Source: Devosia subaequoris
GTDB taxonomy: Bacteria > Pseudomonadota > Alphaproteobacteria > Rhizobiales > Devosiaceae
Reading direction: 5' to 3'
DNA: 64,000 nt
Assembly: GCF_014197055.1 (NCBI RefSeq)
Contig: NZ_JACIEW010000001.1
Location: 496,001 to 560,000, forward strand
Part shown: in pieces, positions 9,279 to 17,879 of the stretch
Layout: every line of letters starts with the position of its first letter
Position numbering within the stretch: the stretch's first letter is position 1
The notes under the pieces: generated by a model
The model's input: only the letters and a program-made list of their open reading frames with translations
What the model was told of the DNA's origin: nothing
Databases searched by the model: none
Translations under genes and position numbers: made by a program

Positions 9279-9730
9279 GCGCTCGCCTTCTTTTCCCAGC
9301 GGCCGGTGGCGTCCTGCTGCCAATAGGTCAGGGTATCAGCGCCGCCCCGCAGGGCCTTCCAGGCGTCGCGTGCAGTCTGCACAGCCTCTGGATCGTGTCC
9401 CGAGAAGAGATATACAAGCCGCTGATAGCCCTCGCCCGATTGGGGCACCGCGCCATCGGCAAAAAACCGGACGGTGGCGCCATTGGGATTGTCGGTCTCG
9501 GTGGTGATCAGAATGGGCTGCTGGGCGTCGATTTCCTCACCGGCCAAACCATGCGCCAGAAAGCTGTCATCGCGATAGGTCCAGAGATGGGCGTCGAGCG
9601 CCTCGGCACGTTCGCGTGAGCCGACCTCGACAACGGCGCGCCAGCCCCGCTCGATGGTTTTTTCGAGCAGCAGCGGCATCACGGATTCGAGCGGGCGGGC
9701 TTCGAGATGATAAAACAGGACTTCGGCCAT
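9275..9730 (-). CDS. holC: DNA polymerase III chi subunit
   Basis: HolC links the clamp loader to single-strand binding protein during replication. The 151-residue product starts MAEVLFYHLEARPLESVMP at ATG 9730. It shows the family landmarks LDAHLWTYRDDSFLAHG, QQPILITTETDNPNGA and a C-terminal GRWEKKA. The open frame extends upstream to 9862, but that stretch does not resemble the family. In many alphaproteobacteria holC follows pepA; here pepA is absent and only 170 bp separate holC from the divergent lptF. Confidence 0.9.
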   Translation of the reverse strand: MAEVLFYHLEARPLESVMPLLLEKTIERGWRAVVEVGSRERAEALDAHLWTYRDDSFLAHGLAGEEIDAQQPILITTETDNPNGATVRFFADGAVPQSGEGYQRLVYLFSGHDPEAVQTARDAWKALRGGADTLTYWQQDATGRWEKKASA

Positions 9731-9900
9731 GGCTCCACAATATCTGCCGCATGCTGGCGGCACCAGTTCGCCACGCGCCAAGCTGGCATGCGTGGGCTCA
9801 TCTGTGACGGAATGGGAGATTGTGCCGAACCAGGAACTGCCGCAAGGTGCGGCGCGATTCATCCCACGCTAATCTGCGCGGGTGCCAGCCTCGGACCCAT

Positions 9901-10968
9901 ATGAGACGACTGACCAGCTATTTGACGCGCCTGTTTGCGAGCGATGCGCTGATCCTGTTCGGGATCATGTGTTTTCTGCTCTGGCTGGTCAATTGCCTGC
10001 GCTCCTTCGACGTGGTCTCGGTCAAGGGTCAGGGCTTCGGCACGCTGGCGCTGCAGGCGCTCTACACCATGCCGCCGCTTGCCCTGTCGTTTTTCTATAT
10101 CTGCGTGGGGATTGGCGTGGTGCGGGCACTTAGCGCCCTGCAGACCAGCCACGAGCTGCATATTATCCACACCAGCAACGGATTGAGCGGGCTCTGGCGG
10201 GCCAGCATTGTCACCTGCAGCGTCGCGGTGGCGATGGTGCTGCTGCTCGCCCATGTGGTGGAGCCGCTCGCCAACAAACAGCTCAACAAGCTGTCGGCGG
10301 AAGTGGCCGCTGACCTTGTCAGTTCGACGCTCAAGCCGAACCGGTTCACCCAGGTCACGCCCGGCGTCGTGCTGCTGATCGGCGGGCGCGCCGATGGCGG
10401 GGAAATCACCGAGTTCTTTGCCGATGACCGACGCGATCCGGAAACGCGCCGCACCTATATCGCGGCCTCCGCCCGCGTGGTCAGCGTCGGCGAGGACTAC
10501 GTGCTCGAATTGCGCGACGGCACGCTGCAGCACACAGAGGCCGATGGGCGCTATTCGGAGATCCGCTTTTCCCGCTACGATGTGAGCGTGGAAAGCCTGG
10601 CCCAGCAAATTGCCTATGTCGACGTGCTTTCGGAGACCGACAGTTTCGGGCTGATCGCACAGGGGCTCGAAGCCGGCTGGTCTCCCGAAATCGTCAAGCG
10701 CCTGCTCGACCGTTCCGCCGAAGGGTTGCGAGTGTTGGGGCTGGTGCTGCTGGTCGTCGCGTTGGCCGGCTTCCCAAATGGCAACCGCATGCGCATCAAG
10801 CTGCCGCTCGAGGCCTTCGTCCTGCTCGTGGCGTTTGGCGAGCGCGGCATCAGCGCCTATAGCCCGCTGGGCAGCGGTACGGGCGCAATCCTGCTGATCC
10901 TGGCCGGCAGCATCATCCTTGCCATGCGGCTCTGGCCGCGGCGCCCGATGGAGGCGAAACCGGCATGA
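9901..10968 (+). CDS. lptF: LPS export ABC transporter permease LptF
   Basis: LptF is one of the two inner-membrane permeases that, with the LptB ATPase, extract lipopolysaccharide and push it towards LptC and LptA. The 355-residue protein starts MRRLTSYLTRLFASD at ATG 9901. It has three N-terminal membrane segments, a central periplasmic beta-rich domain (about residues 130-265) and three C-terminal segments ending near LILAGSIILAMRLW, the YjgP/YjgQ layout. Its stop overlaps the lptG start by 4 bp. LptB, A and C are not in the window. Confidence 0.93.
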   Translation: MRRLTSYLTRLFASDALILFGIMCFLLWLVNCLRSFDVVSVKGQGFGTLALQALYTMPPLALSFFYICVGIGVVRALSALQTSHELHIIHTSNGLSGLWRASIVTCSVAVAMVLLLAHVVEPLANKQLNKLSAEVAADLVSSTLKPNRFTQVTPGVVLLIGGRADGGEITEFFADDRRDPETRRTYIAASARVVSVGEDYVLELRDGTLQHTEADGRYSEIRFSRYDVSVESLAQQIAYVDVLSETDSFGLIAQGLEAGWSPEIVKRLLDRSAEGLRVLGLVLLVVALAGFPNGNRMRIKLPLEAFVLLVAFGERGISAYSPLGSGTGAILLILAGSIILAMRLWPRRPMEAKPA

Positions 10969-12038
10969 TCAGCCATATCGACAGGGTCATCATCGCCCGC
11001 CTCACCAGCCGTATCGCCGCCACGGTCTTCATCTTCTACGGGCTGATCGCACTGGTCGAATCGCTTGATACTTGGCGGTTCAGCCATGTGGCCGACGAGC
11101 GCGGCGTGCACATGGCCATCGTCATGGTAGCGATGAGCGCGGTGCGCTGGACCATCAAGACCCTGCCGGTGACGGTGTTGATGGGCACCATATTGGGGTT
11201 GATCGACCTCAAAATGCGGCATGAGTTGACGGTGATCAAAGCCAGTGGGCTCTCGATCTGGCGCGTGTTGCGAGCACCCGTCGCGGTGCTATTTGTCGCC
11301 AGCCTGGTGATTGCCCTCGGTGCAGAGACCATCAGCACCACGATCAATCGCGAACTGGCCCCTACCCCGCCGGGCCAAGTGACGCAATTGACCCCGCCAG
11401 GCGAGGTCTGGCTGGAGCAACGCGGCGACAACGTGCACTATGTCTTGATGGGGCGCGGCATGTCGCAAGGCGGCTCCCGGCTGGCTGATGTGACGCTGTT
11501 TCATCTGGGCCCCAGCGAAACGCCGCGTATCGAAGCGGACCAAGCCATCCTTGAGGGAGGCTTCTGGATCTTTCCCGAAGCCAGTTTGCGCGCGCCGGAT
11601 GGCCCGATACAGATCAAGCAGAATGTTCGTGTGCCGACCCAATCCACCGCGGCCGAAATTAGCCTCAAGCTGGCCTCGACCGAGGACATGACGTTTTTTG
11701 AGTTGGCCCAATTGCTGCAACGCGGGGTCAGCGACCCCTCGATCTATGCCTCGACCTCGATGCGGCTGATCAAGCTGCTCGCTCTGCCGCTGGTGCTGAC
11801 GGGCTCCCTATTGATCGGCTTTGCCTTTACCGCCGGCTATAGCCGCCATGCGCAGGTTGGGCCGGCGGTGCTCTATGGCATTGTGCTCGGCTTTGTCGTC
11901 TTCATCATCACCGAAATGGCAGATCGGGCCGGCGCGACCGGCGTGCTGGACCCGCTCTTTGCCGCCATCGGCCCGGCCCTTGTCGCCATCGTCATCGGTG
12001 TGACAGTGTTGCTTCGCAAGGAGGACGGCTGGACCTGA
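10965..12038 (+). CDS. lptG: LPS export ABC transporter permease LptG
   Basis: This is the second permease of the LPS export machine, 357 residues with the same layout as LptF: about six membrane segments around a periplasmic jelly-roll domain. The N terminus (MISHIDRVIIARLTSRIAAT) and the coupling region IDLKMRHELTVIKASGLS, which contacts the ATPase in homologues, are recognisable. ATGA overlap with lptF implies coupled translation. In many relatives lptD comes next. Here there are only 100 bp and then the surA-like gene. Confidence 0.93.
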   Translation: MISHIDRVIIARLTSRIAATVFIFYGLIALVESLDTWRFSHVADERGVHMAIVMVAMSAVRWTIKTLPVTVLMGTILGLIDLKMRHELTVIKASGLSIWRVLRAPVAVLFVASLVIALGAETISTTINRELAPTPPGQVTQLTPPGEVWLEQRGDNVHYVLMGRGMSQGGSRLADVTLFHLGPSETPRIEADQAILEGGFWIFPEASLRAPDGPIQIKQNVRVPTQSTAAEISLKLASTEDMTFFELAQLLQRGVSDPSIYASTSMRLIKLLALPLVLTGSLLIGFAFTAGYSRHAQVGPAVLYGIVLGFVVFIITEMADRAGATGVLDPLFAAIGPALVAIVIGVTVLLRKEDGWT

Positions 12039-12138
12039 CCGGTTCGGGCCGTTCCGATTTTGGCCTCAATCATCGCCCAATTGACAAGACTGGCTCCGAC
12101 GCCGCATTGAAGGCGTCACAAGACAAGCGGACCCGACC

Positions 12139-13029
12139 ATGACCTTTGCTGAATTTCGGCGCGCCCTTGGCGCGATGTTCATCGGACTTGCCCTCACCTT
12201 GGGTGGCATTGCCCCCGCCGTGGCAGCGACCGTGGTGACGGTCAATGGCGAGCCAATCAGCGATATTCAGGTTGATCAGCGCCTCCGGCTGTTCCGCATG
12301 GAAGGCAATAATACCGGCCGCAGCGGCGCTACCCAGCAATTGATCAACGAGGCTATTCAGGTTCAGGAGGCCAAGCGGCTGGGCATCAATGTGTCCAATG
12401 CGCAGGTCGATGACGCGTTTCTCCAGATTGCCCGCAATCTCAATGTCAGCCGCGACCGGCTGACCCAGATGCTGGAACAGGGGGGTGTCAGTTCCCAGAC
12501 CCTGCAGGACCGCCTGCGCGCCGCCATTGCCTGGAATGCCGTGACCGAAGCCGCGATCACCCCGCAGGTGCAAATTTCCGAGCTTGAACTGGATCAGCGC
12601 GCCGCCGAGCAGATCGCCGATTTCCAGAAATTCGACTATATCCTCAAGGAGGTCATCTTTGTGGGGGGCGGTGGCCGGTCTGGCCAGGCCAATCGTTTCC
12701 GTTCCAGCTTTGCCGGCTGCGATACGGCTGTCGAACTCTCGCTGGCCTATAACGACGTTGCCGTCGTCGATATCGGTCGCCGACACGCCACGCAGATGCC
12801 TGACGCGATTGCCAAGGAACTGGCTGGCCTCAATGTCGGGGGCATCAGCAAGCCCCGCGCGGTCGAGGCGGGCCTGTCCATGCTGGCTGTCTGCGAGAAA
12901 GTGCAGGCCGAAGACCTGACCTTCGTCAAAGGCGGCCTTCGTGAAGATGTCGGTGGCGACGCCCTGGCCAAGGAAGCTGAAGCCTATCTTGAACGCCTGC
13001 GCAGCCAGGCCAAGATTTTCTACCAGTAG
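12139..13029 (+). CDS. SurA N-terminal-domain periplasmic chaperone
   Basis: The 296-residue protein has a signal peptide (cleavage near AVAAT, residue 30). A SurA-type chaperone domain follows: TVVTVNGEPISDIQVDQRL, then the helical NVSRDRLTQMLEQGGVSSQT, which matches the family wording closely. After about residue 170 a peptidyl-prolyl isomerase-like (parvulin) part would be expected, but it is short and divergent, so isomerase activity is doubtful. SurA proteins guard unfolded outer-membrane proteins, LptD among them, on the way to the Bam complex. The position between lptG and pdxA is the usual one. Confidence 0.85.
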   Translation: MTFAEFRRALGAMFIGLALTLGGIAPAVAATVVTVNGEPISDIQVDQRLRLFRMEGNNTGRSGATQQLINEAIQVQEAKRLGINVSNAQVDDAFLQIARNLNVSRDRLTQMLEQGGVSSQTLQDRLRAAIAWNAVTEAAITPQVQISELELDQRAAEQIADFQKFDYILKEVIFVGGGGRSGQANRFRSSFAGCDTAVELSLAYNDVAVVDIGRRHATQMPDAIAKELAGLNVGGISKPRAVEAGLSMLAVCEKVQAEDLTFVKGGLREDVGGDALAKEAEAYLERLRSQAKIFYQ

Positions 13030-13111
13030 GCGCGCGCGCTAAACAGCGGCCCACTCCAGGGCCATTTCGCGGCCGCAATGTCTTGCGGCCGCCTCGCCTT
13101 TGGGGGACAGC

Positions 13112-14113
13112 ATGACCGCGCCTGTGGCCGTCACAATGGGGGAGCCGGCTGGCATCGGCCCAGACCTGATCCTGGCGCTTTACGCGCGCCGCAAGGCTCT
13201 CAGTCTTCCCCCTTTCGTTGTTTACGGACATGCCAATTTCCTCAAGGCCCGCGCAAAGCGCCTTGGCCTTGATGTCGCCATTGCGACCGCCGGTCCGGAT
13301 GCCGCAGCCGAGACCTTCGCGCAGGCGCTACCCGTGGCGCATATCGAGGGCATGGTGGCCGACCTGCCCGGCGTAGCCGATGAACGCGCCGCACCCGTGG
13401 TAATCAATGCGATCTCCGAGGCCGTCCATGCAGCGATGACCGGCCATTGCCGGGCCGTGGTGACGGCCCCCATTCACAAGGGCGCGCTCTACCATGCCGG
13501 GTTCAAACATCCCGGACATACCGAGTTCCTGGCCGATCTCTGCGCCATGGGCGGCAGGCCTCCACTGCCGATTATGATGCTGGCGCACGAGGATCTGCGC
13601 GCTGTGCCGTTGACTATTCACGTGCCGATCAAAGATGTGCCGGGGCTGATCAATCGCAAGCTGATCCTCGATACGCTGCGGGTAATGACACATGATCTGC
13701 GGCAGCGCTTCCATCTTGAACGGCCTCGCATCGCGGTGGCGGGGCTCAATCCCCATGCCGGCGAGGGCGGCTCGATTGGCCGCGAAGACGTGGAGATTAT
13801 TGCGCCCGCGATTGCAGACGCGCAGGCCGATGGCATTGCGGCAGTTGGTCCCCTGCCCGCCGACACGCTGTTCCATCCGCCCCATTGGCGGCAATATGAT
13901 GCGGTGCTGGCCATGTATCACGATCAGGCGCTGATCCCGATCAAGACCGTCGCCTTCGATGCCGGCGTCAATGTCACGCTCGGCTTACCCATCGTGCGCA
14001 CCTCGCCCGACCACGGCACCGCATTTGACCTGGCCGGCACCGGCAAGGCCTCTGTTTCCAGTTTTGCCGCGGCCCTGGCCATGGCGCATATCATGACGGC
14101 CCCTAAAGCATGA
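13112..14113 (+). CDS. pdxA: 4-hydroxythreonine-4-phosphate dehydrogenase
   Basis: PdxA oxidises 4-phosphohydroxy-L-threonine in the DXP-dependent route to vitamin B6. The start is ATG 13112 ([19 protein letters not shown]) behind a GGGGGA ribosome site; an in-frame TTG at 13100 is less likely. The 333-residue length is normal. Visible motifs include [20 protein letters not shown], a metal-binding His region, [11 protein letters not shown] and [12 protein letters not shown] near the C terminus. The stop overlaps the rsmA start by 4 bp, so the pair is an operon. Confidence 0.97.
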   Translation: MTAPVAVTMGEPAGIGPDLILALYARRKALSLPPFVVYGHANFLKARAKRLGLDVAIATAGPDAAAETFAQALPVAHIEGMVADLPGVADERAAPVVINAISEAVHAAMTGHCRAVVTAPIHKGALYHAGFKHPGHTEFLADLCAMGGRPPLPIMMLAHEDLRAVPLTIHVPIKDVPGLINRKLILDTLRVMTHDLRQRFHLERPRIAVAGLNPHAGEGGSIGREDVEIIAPAIADAQADGIAAVGPLPADTLFHPPHWRQYDAVLAMYHDQALIPIKTVAFDAGVNVTLGLPIVRTSPDHGTAFDLAGTGKASVSSFAAALAMAHIMTAPKA

Positions 14114-14961
14114 GCCAGATCGACAATCTCCCCCCGCTACGCGAGGTCATCAACGCCCACGGCCTGCGCGCCAAGAAAGAACTGGGACAGAACTTTCTGT
14201 TCGATCTCAACCTGACCGCGCGCATCGCCCGTGTCGGCGGTTCGCTCGAGGGCGTGCGGGTGGTCGAGGTCGGTCCCGGTCCCGGCGGGCTGACCCGCGC
14301 TTTGCTCGCCGAAGGCGCCCGCGAGGTCATTGCCATTGAGCGAGACGCCCGCGCCCTGCCGGCCCTGGCCGAAGTGTCCGACGCCTATCCGGGCCGACTG
14401 ACCGTAATCGGCGGCGATGCCATGGAGATGGACTATCGCCGTCTGGCCGACGGCCCCACACGGATCGTGGCCAATCTGCCTTACAATATCGGTACGCAGC
14501 TCCTCACCGGCTGGCTCACCATGGAGCCCTGGCCGCCCTTTTTCGAAAGCCTGACGCTGATGTTCCAGCGCGAAGTAGCCGAGCGAATCGTGGCCAGGCC
14601 CGGTGACAATCACTATGGCCGCCTCGGCGTCCTTGCCGGTTGGCGGAGTGAAGCACGCATCGCCTTCAATGTGGGCAAGCAGGCCTTCGTGCCGCCACCG
14701 AGCGTTACCTCGGCGGTGGTGCATATCGTCCCCAAGCCCGTGGAAGAGGGATTGCCGGTCAGACAAGTCGAACAGGTGACCAAGGCCGCCTTCGGTCAGC
14801 GCCGCAAGATGGTGCGGCAGTCGTTGAAATCACTCGGCGTGCCGGTGGAGTCCCTGCTGGCCGCCGCTGACCTCAAGGGCGACGAACGGGCCGAAACCTT
14901 GCCCATCGAAGCCTTTCTCGCCATGGCGAGGGCCTTGCCGAGGTTGAGGGCGGAAGGTTAG
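14110..14961 (+). CDS. rsmA: 16S rRNA (adenine-1518/1519-N6)-dimethyltransferase
   Basis: RsmA (KsgA) dimethylates the two adjacent adenines in the 3' hairpin loop of 16S rRNA late in 30S assembly. The 283-residue protein has the SAM-binding loop [16 protein letters not shown], the acidic [13 protein letters not shown] and the catalytic [11 protein letters not shown], followed by a small C-terminal domain with [18 protein letters not shown]. Coupling to pdxA through ATGA is the usual alphaproteobacterial arrangement. About 95 bp follow before the convergent gmk end. Confidence 0.97.
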   Translation: MSQIDNLPPLREVINAHGLRAKKELGQNFLFDLNLTARIARVGGSLEGVRVVEVGPGPGGLTRALLAEGAREVIAIERDARALPALAEVSDAYPGRLTVIGGDAMEMDYRRLADGPTRIVANLPYNIGTQLLTGWLTMEPWPPFFESLTLMFQREVAERIVARPGDNHYGRLGVLAGWRSEARIAFNVGKQAFVPPPSVTSAVVHIVPKPVEEGLPVRQVEQVTKAAFGQRRKMVRQSLKSLGVPVESLLAAADLKGDERAETLPIEAFLAMARALPRLRAEG

Positions 14962-15057
14962 GTCCCCTGTCCCGGATACAGCCGAGGGCTTTGAAGGAGT
15001 CTCCGGCACCGGCGGGAAGATCAAGCTGATGCCCTCTCCCACCGATCCGACTGCCTC

Positions 15058-15705
15058 TCAGAGTGAGTCAATCTGACTTTGCAAGTCTATGATAAAACTT
15101 GCAAAATTCACCTGACGCTCGCGCTTGAGGCGGGCAGCGGCGAGGATCGAACGGACGTTCTGGACCGACTGCTCCAGATCCCGGTTGATGATGACATATT
15201 CATATTCGCCCGCGTGATCGAGTTCGATGCGGGCGTTGCGCAGACGCTTCTCAATGGTGCCCACGCTATCTTGAGCGCGACGCTCAAGCCGGGCGCGCAA
15301 CTCTTCAATTGTAGGCGGCAGGATGAAGACCGTTACCATATCGTGGCGGCACTTCTCATAGAGCTGCAGGGTGCCCTGATAGTCGACATCGAAGAGGATG
15401 TCGTTGCCGGCGGCAAGCTGCTCTTCGACCTGAGCGCGCGGCGTGCCATAGTAATTGCCGTGCACCTCCGCGGATTCGAGCAATCCGTCCTCGGCCTGCA
15501 TGCGCTTGAAGGTGGGCACGTCGATAAAATGGTAATGCGTGCCGTCCACTTCGTCGCTGCGGCGCGCACGCGTCGTCACCGAAACGGACAGGCGGATATT
15601 GGGATCCTGCTGGAACAGGGAGCGCGAAATCGATGACTTTCCTGCGCCTGACGGAGAGGCAATCACCAACATGACGCCGCGGCGCTGAAAATCCATCTGA
15701 CCCAC
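15058..15705 (-). CDS. gmk: Guanylate kinase
   Basis: Gmk phosphorylates GMP to GDP. The 215-residue product carries the P-loop SPSGAGKSSISR, TRARRSDEVDGTHYHFID of the GMP-binding region and DVDYQGTLQLYEKC. I start at ATG 15705 (MGQMDFQRRGVML); an internal ATG three codons on is also possible. The gene sits 1 bp after the stop of the yicC frame, in the order mltG-yicC-gmk. Confidence 0.96.
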   Translation of the reverse strand: MGQMDFQRRGVMLVIASPSGAGKSSISRSLFQQDPNIRLSVSVTTRARRSDEVDGTHYHFIDVPTFKRMQAEDGLLESAEVHGNYYGTPRAQVEEQLAAGNDILFDVDYQGTLQLYEKCRHDMVTVFILPPTIEELRARLERRAQDSVGTIEKRLRNARIELDHAGEYEYVIINRDLEQSVQNVRSILAAARLKRERQVNFASFIIDLQSQIDSL

Positions 15706-15706
15706 T

Positions 15707-16595
15707 CTATTCGACGTTTTGAATTTGTTCGCGTAGTTGATCGATCACCGCCTTGAGGTCAAGACCGATGGCCGTCAGCTCCACTGCGTTTGCCTTTGAG
15801 CAAAGCGTGTTGGCCTCACGATTGAACTCCTGGCTGAGAAAATCCAGGCGCCGGCCCACTGCGCCCCCGCCTTCGATCAGCTTGCGGGCAGCGGCAATGT
15901 GGGCGCGCAGCCGGTCGAGCTCTCCCTGGATATCGGCCTTGGTGGCCAAAAGCAGGGCTTCCTGCGCCAGCCGGTCCTGTGGCAGCCTGGCATCGTCGCG
16001 CAGCACTGCGATCTGCTGGCGCAGCCGGGCCTCAATAGTGGCGCGGTCGCGGGCCGGGTGAGCCTCGGCGCGATCGACCAGATCGGCAAATTGTGTCGAG
16101 ATGGGCAAGCAGCACCGAGGCGATCTCTGCGCCTTCCTGGCGCCGCGCGGTTTGCAGAGCTTCGAGGGCCTGCCGGGCGCAATCCAGAATCAGCTCTGCC
16201 TGCCGCTCCTCATCGATCCCCCCTGCTCCCTCGCCCGCATCGAGCACACCGGGCAAGGCTAAAATGCCCTCCGGGCGCGGCATATCTGTCGTGATCTGTT
16301 TCCGGAGCTGCTCAATCGCATTCAAGACGTCGGCCAATACCGGTTGGTTGATGCGAATTGCACTAGCGCCGACACCGCGATCCAGCGTCAGCACAAGGTT
16401 GATGGCACCGCGCGTCAGCGATCTGGACAGCAGTTGGCGCAAGGGAATTTCGAAGGCGTCGAGCCCTGGGCCCAGCCGCAGGCGCATATCAAGCCCGCGA
16501 CTATTGACCGATTTGAGCTCCACCCGGACCCGCATCTCGCCATGCTGCTGCTCTGCGCGGGCAAAGCCCGTCATGCTGGCGAGAGCGGCGCTCAC
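15707..16595 (-). pseudogene. yicC: YicC family endoribonuclease, interrupted by a single-base frameshift
   Basis: The first 170 residues read well as YicC: MTGFARAEQQHGEMRVRVE, SVNSRGLDMRLRLG, then LLAHLDTI near 16100. The frame then turns into an arginine-rich tail. The rest of the protein (ADLVDRAEAHPARDRATIE to the end, QLREQIQNVE) continues in another frame. Removing one A from the AAA at 16088-16090 restores a full product of about 295 residues, the family length. The GTG start at 16595 overlaps the mltG stop by 4 bp. Either the gene is broken or this is a sequencing error; the otherwise intact second half favours an error or a very recent mutation. Confidence 0.85.
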
Positions 16596-17716
16596 TGTGC
16601 CGTTTCGGCTTCGGCGCCGGCCCCTTCGGCCTCTTGAGCTTCGAGCGCCTGGCGCGCGGCTTCGGCCTCTTCCTCAGCCTGCGCCGCCGCCTCGGCGGCT
16701 ATCTCGCGATAGCGCGCTACGTTCTGCTGGTGCTCGGCATAGGTCTCGGCAAAGACGTGGCCCTCGCTCGGTGTCGCGCCCTTGGCCACGAAGTAGAGGT
16801 AATCATGGCTGTCCGGATGGGCCACGGCCTCGAGCGCCTCGATGCCGGGATTGGCGATCGGGGTCGGGGGCAGACCATCGATCTGGTAGGTATTGTAGGG
16901 TGTCCGCTCCTCAATTTCCGAGCGGCGGATGCCACGGTCGAGCGTTGCCTGACCCAACGTGATGCCATAGATGATGGTCGGGTCCGACTGCAGGCGCATG
17001 CCCTCGCGGATACGATTGACGAAAACGGCGGCAATCTGCGGACGCTCCGACGCGATGCCGGTTTCCTTCTCGACGATCGAGGCCAGGATCAGCAATTCGG
17101 CCGGCGATTCGAGCGGCAAATCCGCCTCGCGCCCCGCCCAGACCTGTGCCAGCGCCTGAGTCATGGCCAGTTGCATTTCGTCGAGCACCGACTGGCGGGT
17201 GTCGCCGGGGGTGTAGTCATAACTGCCCGGCAGGATAGAGCCTTCAGGCGGGAGCTGGTCGATCGAGCCGGTCAGACGATCATCCGCATTGATGCGCTGA
17301 ATGGCCTGCCACACAGTCCAGCCTTCCGGGATGGTGACGGCATAACGCAGCGGATTGCCTAGGGTAAGCTCCTTGAGGATTTCAGACATCGAAGCGCCAG
17401 CTGGAATACTGAAATCGCCTGCCTTAACGATTGCGCTTTCTTCGACGCGGCTACCGAACTGGCTGAAAATCACCGAATTGGTGATGAAGCCCTGTTCTTC
17501 GAGACGATTGGCCGTGGTGGAAAGCGTATTGCCCGATTCTACCCGGAAAACGCGGTCTTCGCGGAGTGGACCGTCGCCGTAATATTGCGAGGCAATATAG
17601 AACAGCCCACCGCCGACTATCACCAAGCCGATGACCAGAAGGGTCAACAAGCCATTGAGGATGTCGATCAAGCCATTGCCTGAGCGGCGGCGGCGCCGGT
17701 TCCTGCGGTCGGTCAT
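16592..17716 (-). CDS. mltG: Endolytic murein transglycosylase MltG
   Basis: MltG cuts growing glycan strands of peptidoglycan near the inner membrane and so sets strand length. I start at ATG 17716 (MTDRRNRRRRRSGNG), giving 374 residues: a basic cytoplasmic tail, one membrane helix (about residues 19-41), a LysM-like region, then the YceG catalytic domain with ILASIVEKETG (catalytic Glu), MRLQSDPTIIYG and PYNTYQIDGLPPTPIANPG. The last 40 residues are an Ala/Glu-rich extension. It follows fabF on the same strand and overlaps yicC. Confidence 0.93.
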   Translation of the reverse strand: MTDRRNRRRRRSGNGLIDILNGLLTLLVIGLVIVGGGLFYIASQYYGDGPLREDRVFRVESGNTLSTTANRLEEQGFITNSVIFSQFGSRVEESAIVKAGDFSIPAGASMSEILKELTLGNPLRYAVTIPEGWTVWQAIQRINADDRLTGSIDQLPPEGSILPGSYDYTPGDTRQSVLDEMQLAMTQALAQVWAGREADLPLESPAELLILASIVEKETGIASERPQIAAVFVNRIREGMRLQSDPTIIYGITLGQATLDRGIRRSEIEERTPYNTYQIDGLPPTPIANPGIEALEAVAHPDSHDYLYFVAKGATPSEGHVFAETYAEHQQNVARYREIAAEAAAQAEEEAEAARQALEAQEAEGAGAEAETAQ

Positions 17717-17826
17717 CGTATCCCTGTCACTCGCGAATATGGGCCTTTGCGGCCCCGGTTGTCTTTGTTCTTGCGCCAAACTGTGGTGGGGCGCCGGCAT
17801 TGTTCGCAATGCGGGCGCGCAAAGAC

Positions 17827-17862
17827 AAGGGGCACATCGCAGGTGAGTGCGATGTGCCCCTT
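17827..17862 (-). terminator. Strong hairpin after fabF, probable terminator
   Basis: A perfect 15-bp stem (17827-17841 with 17848-17862) with a 6-nt loop lies 18 bp past the fabF stop. On the minus strand it is followed by TTGTCTTTG, a weak U tract. This would end the fab transcript ahead of mltG, or at least weaken read-through. Confidence 0.65.
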
Positions 17863-17879
17863 ACAATTCGTGGAAAAGT

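Noticed and set aside
12081-12103. TTGACA upstream of the surA-like gene as a promoter
   Set aside because: The -35 box is perfect but no acceptable -10 hexamer lies 16-18 bp downstream, so I did not list it.
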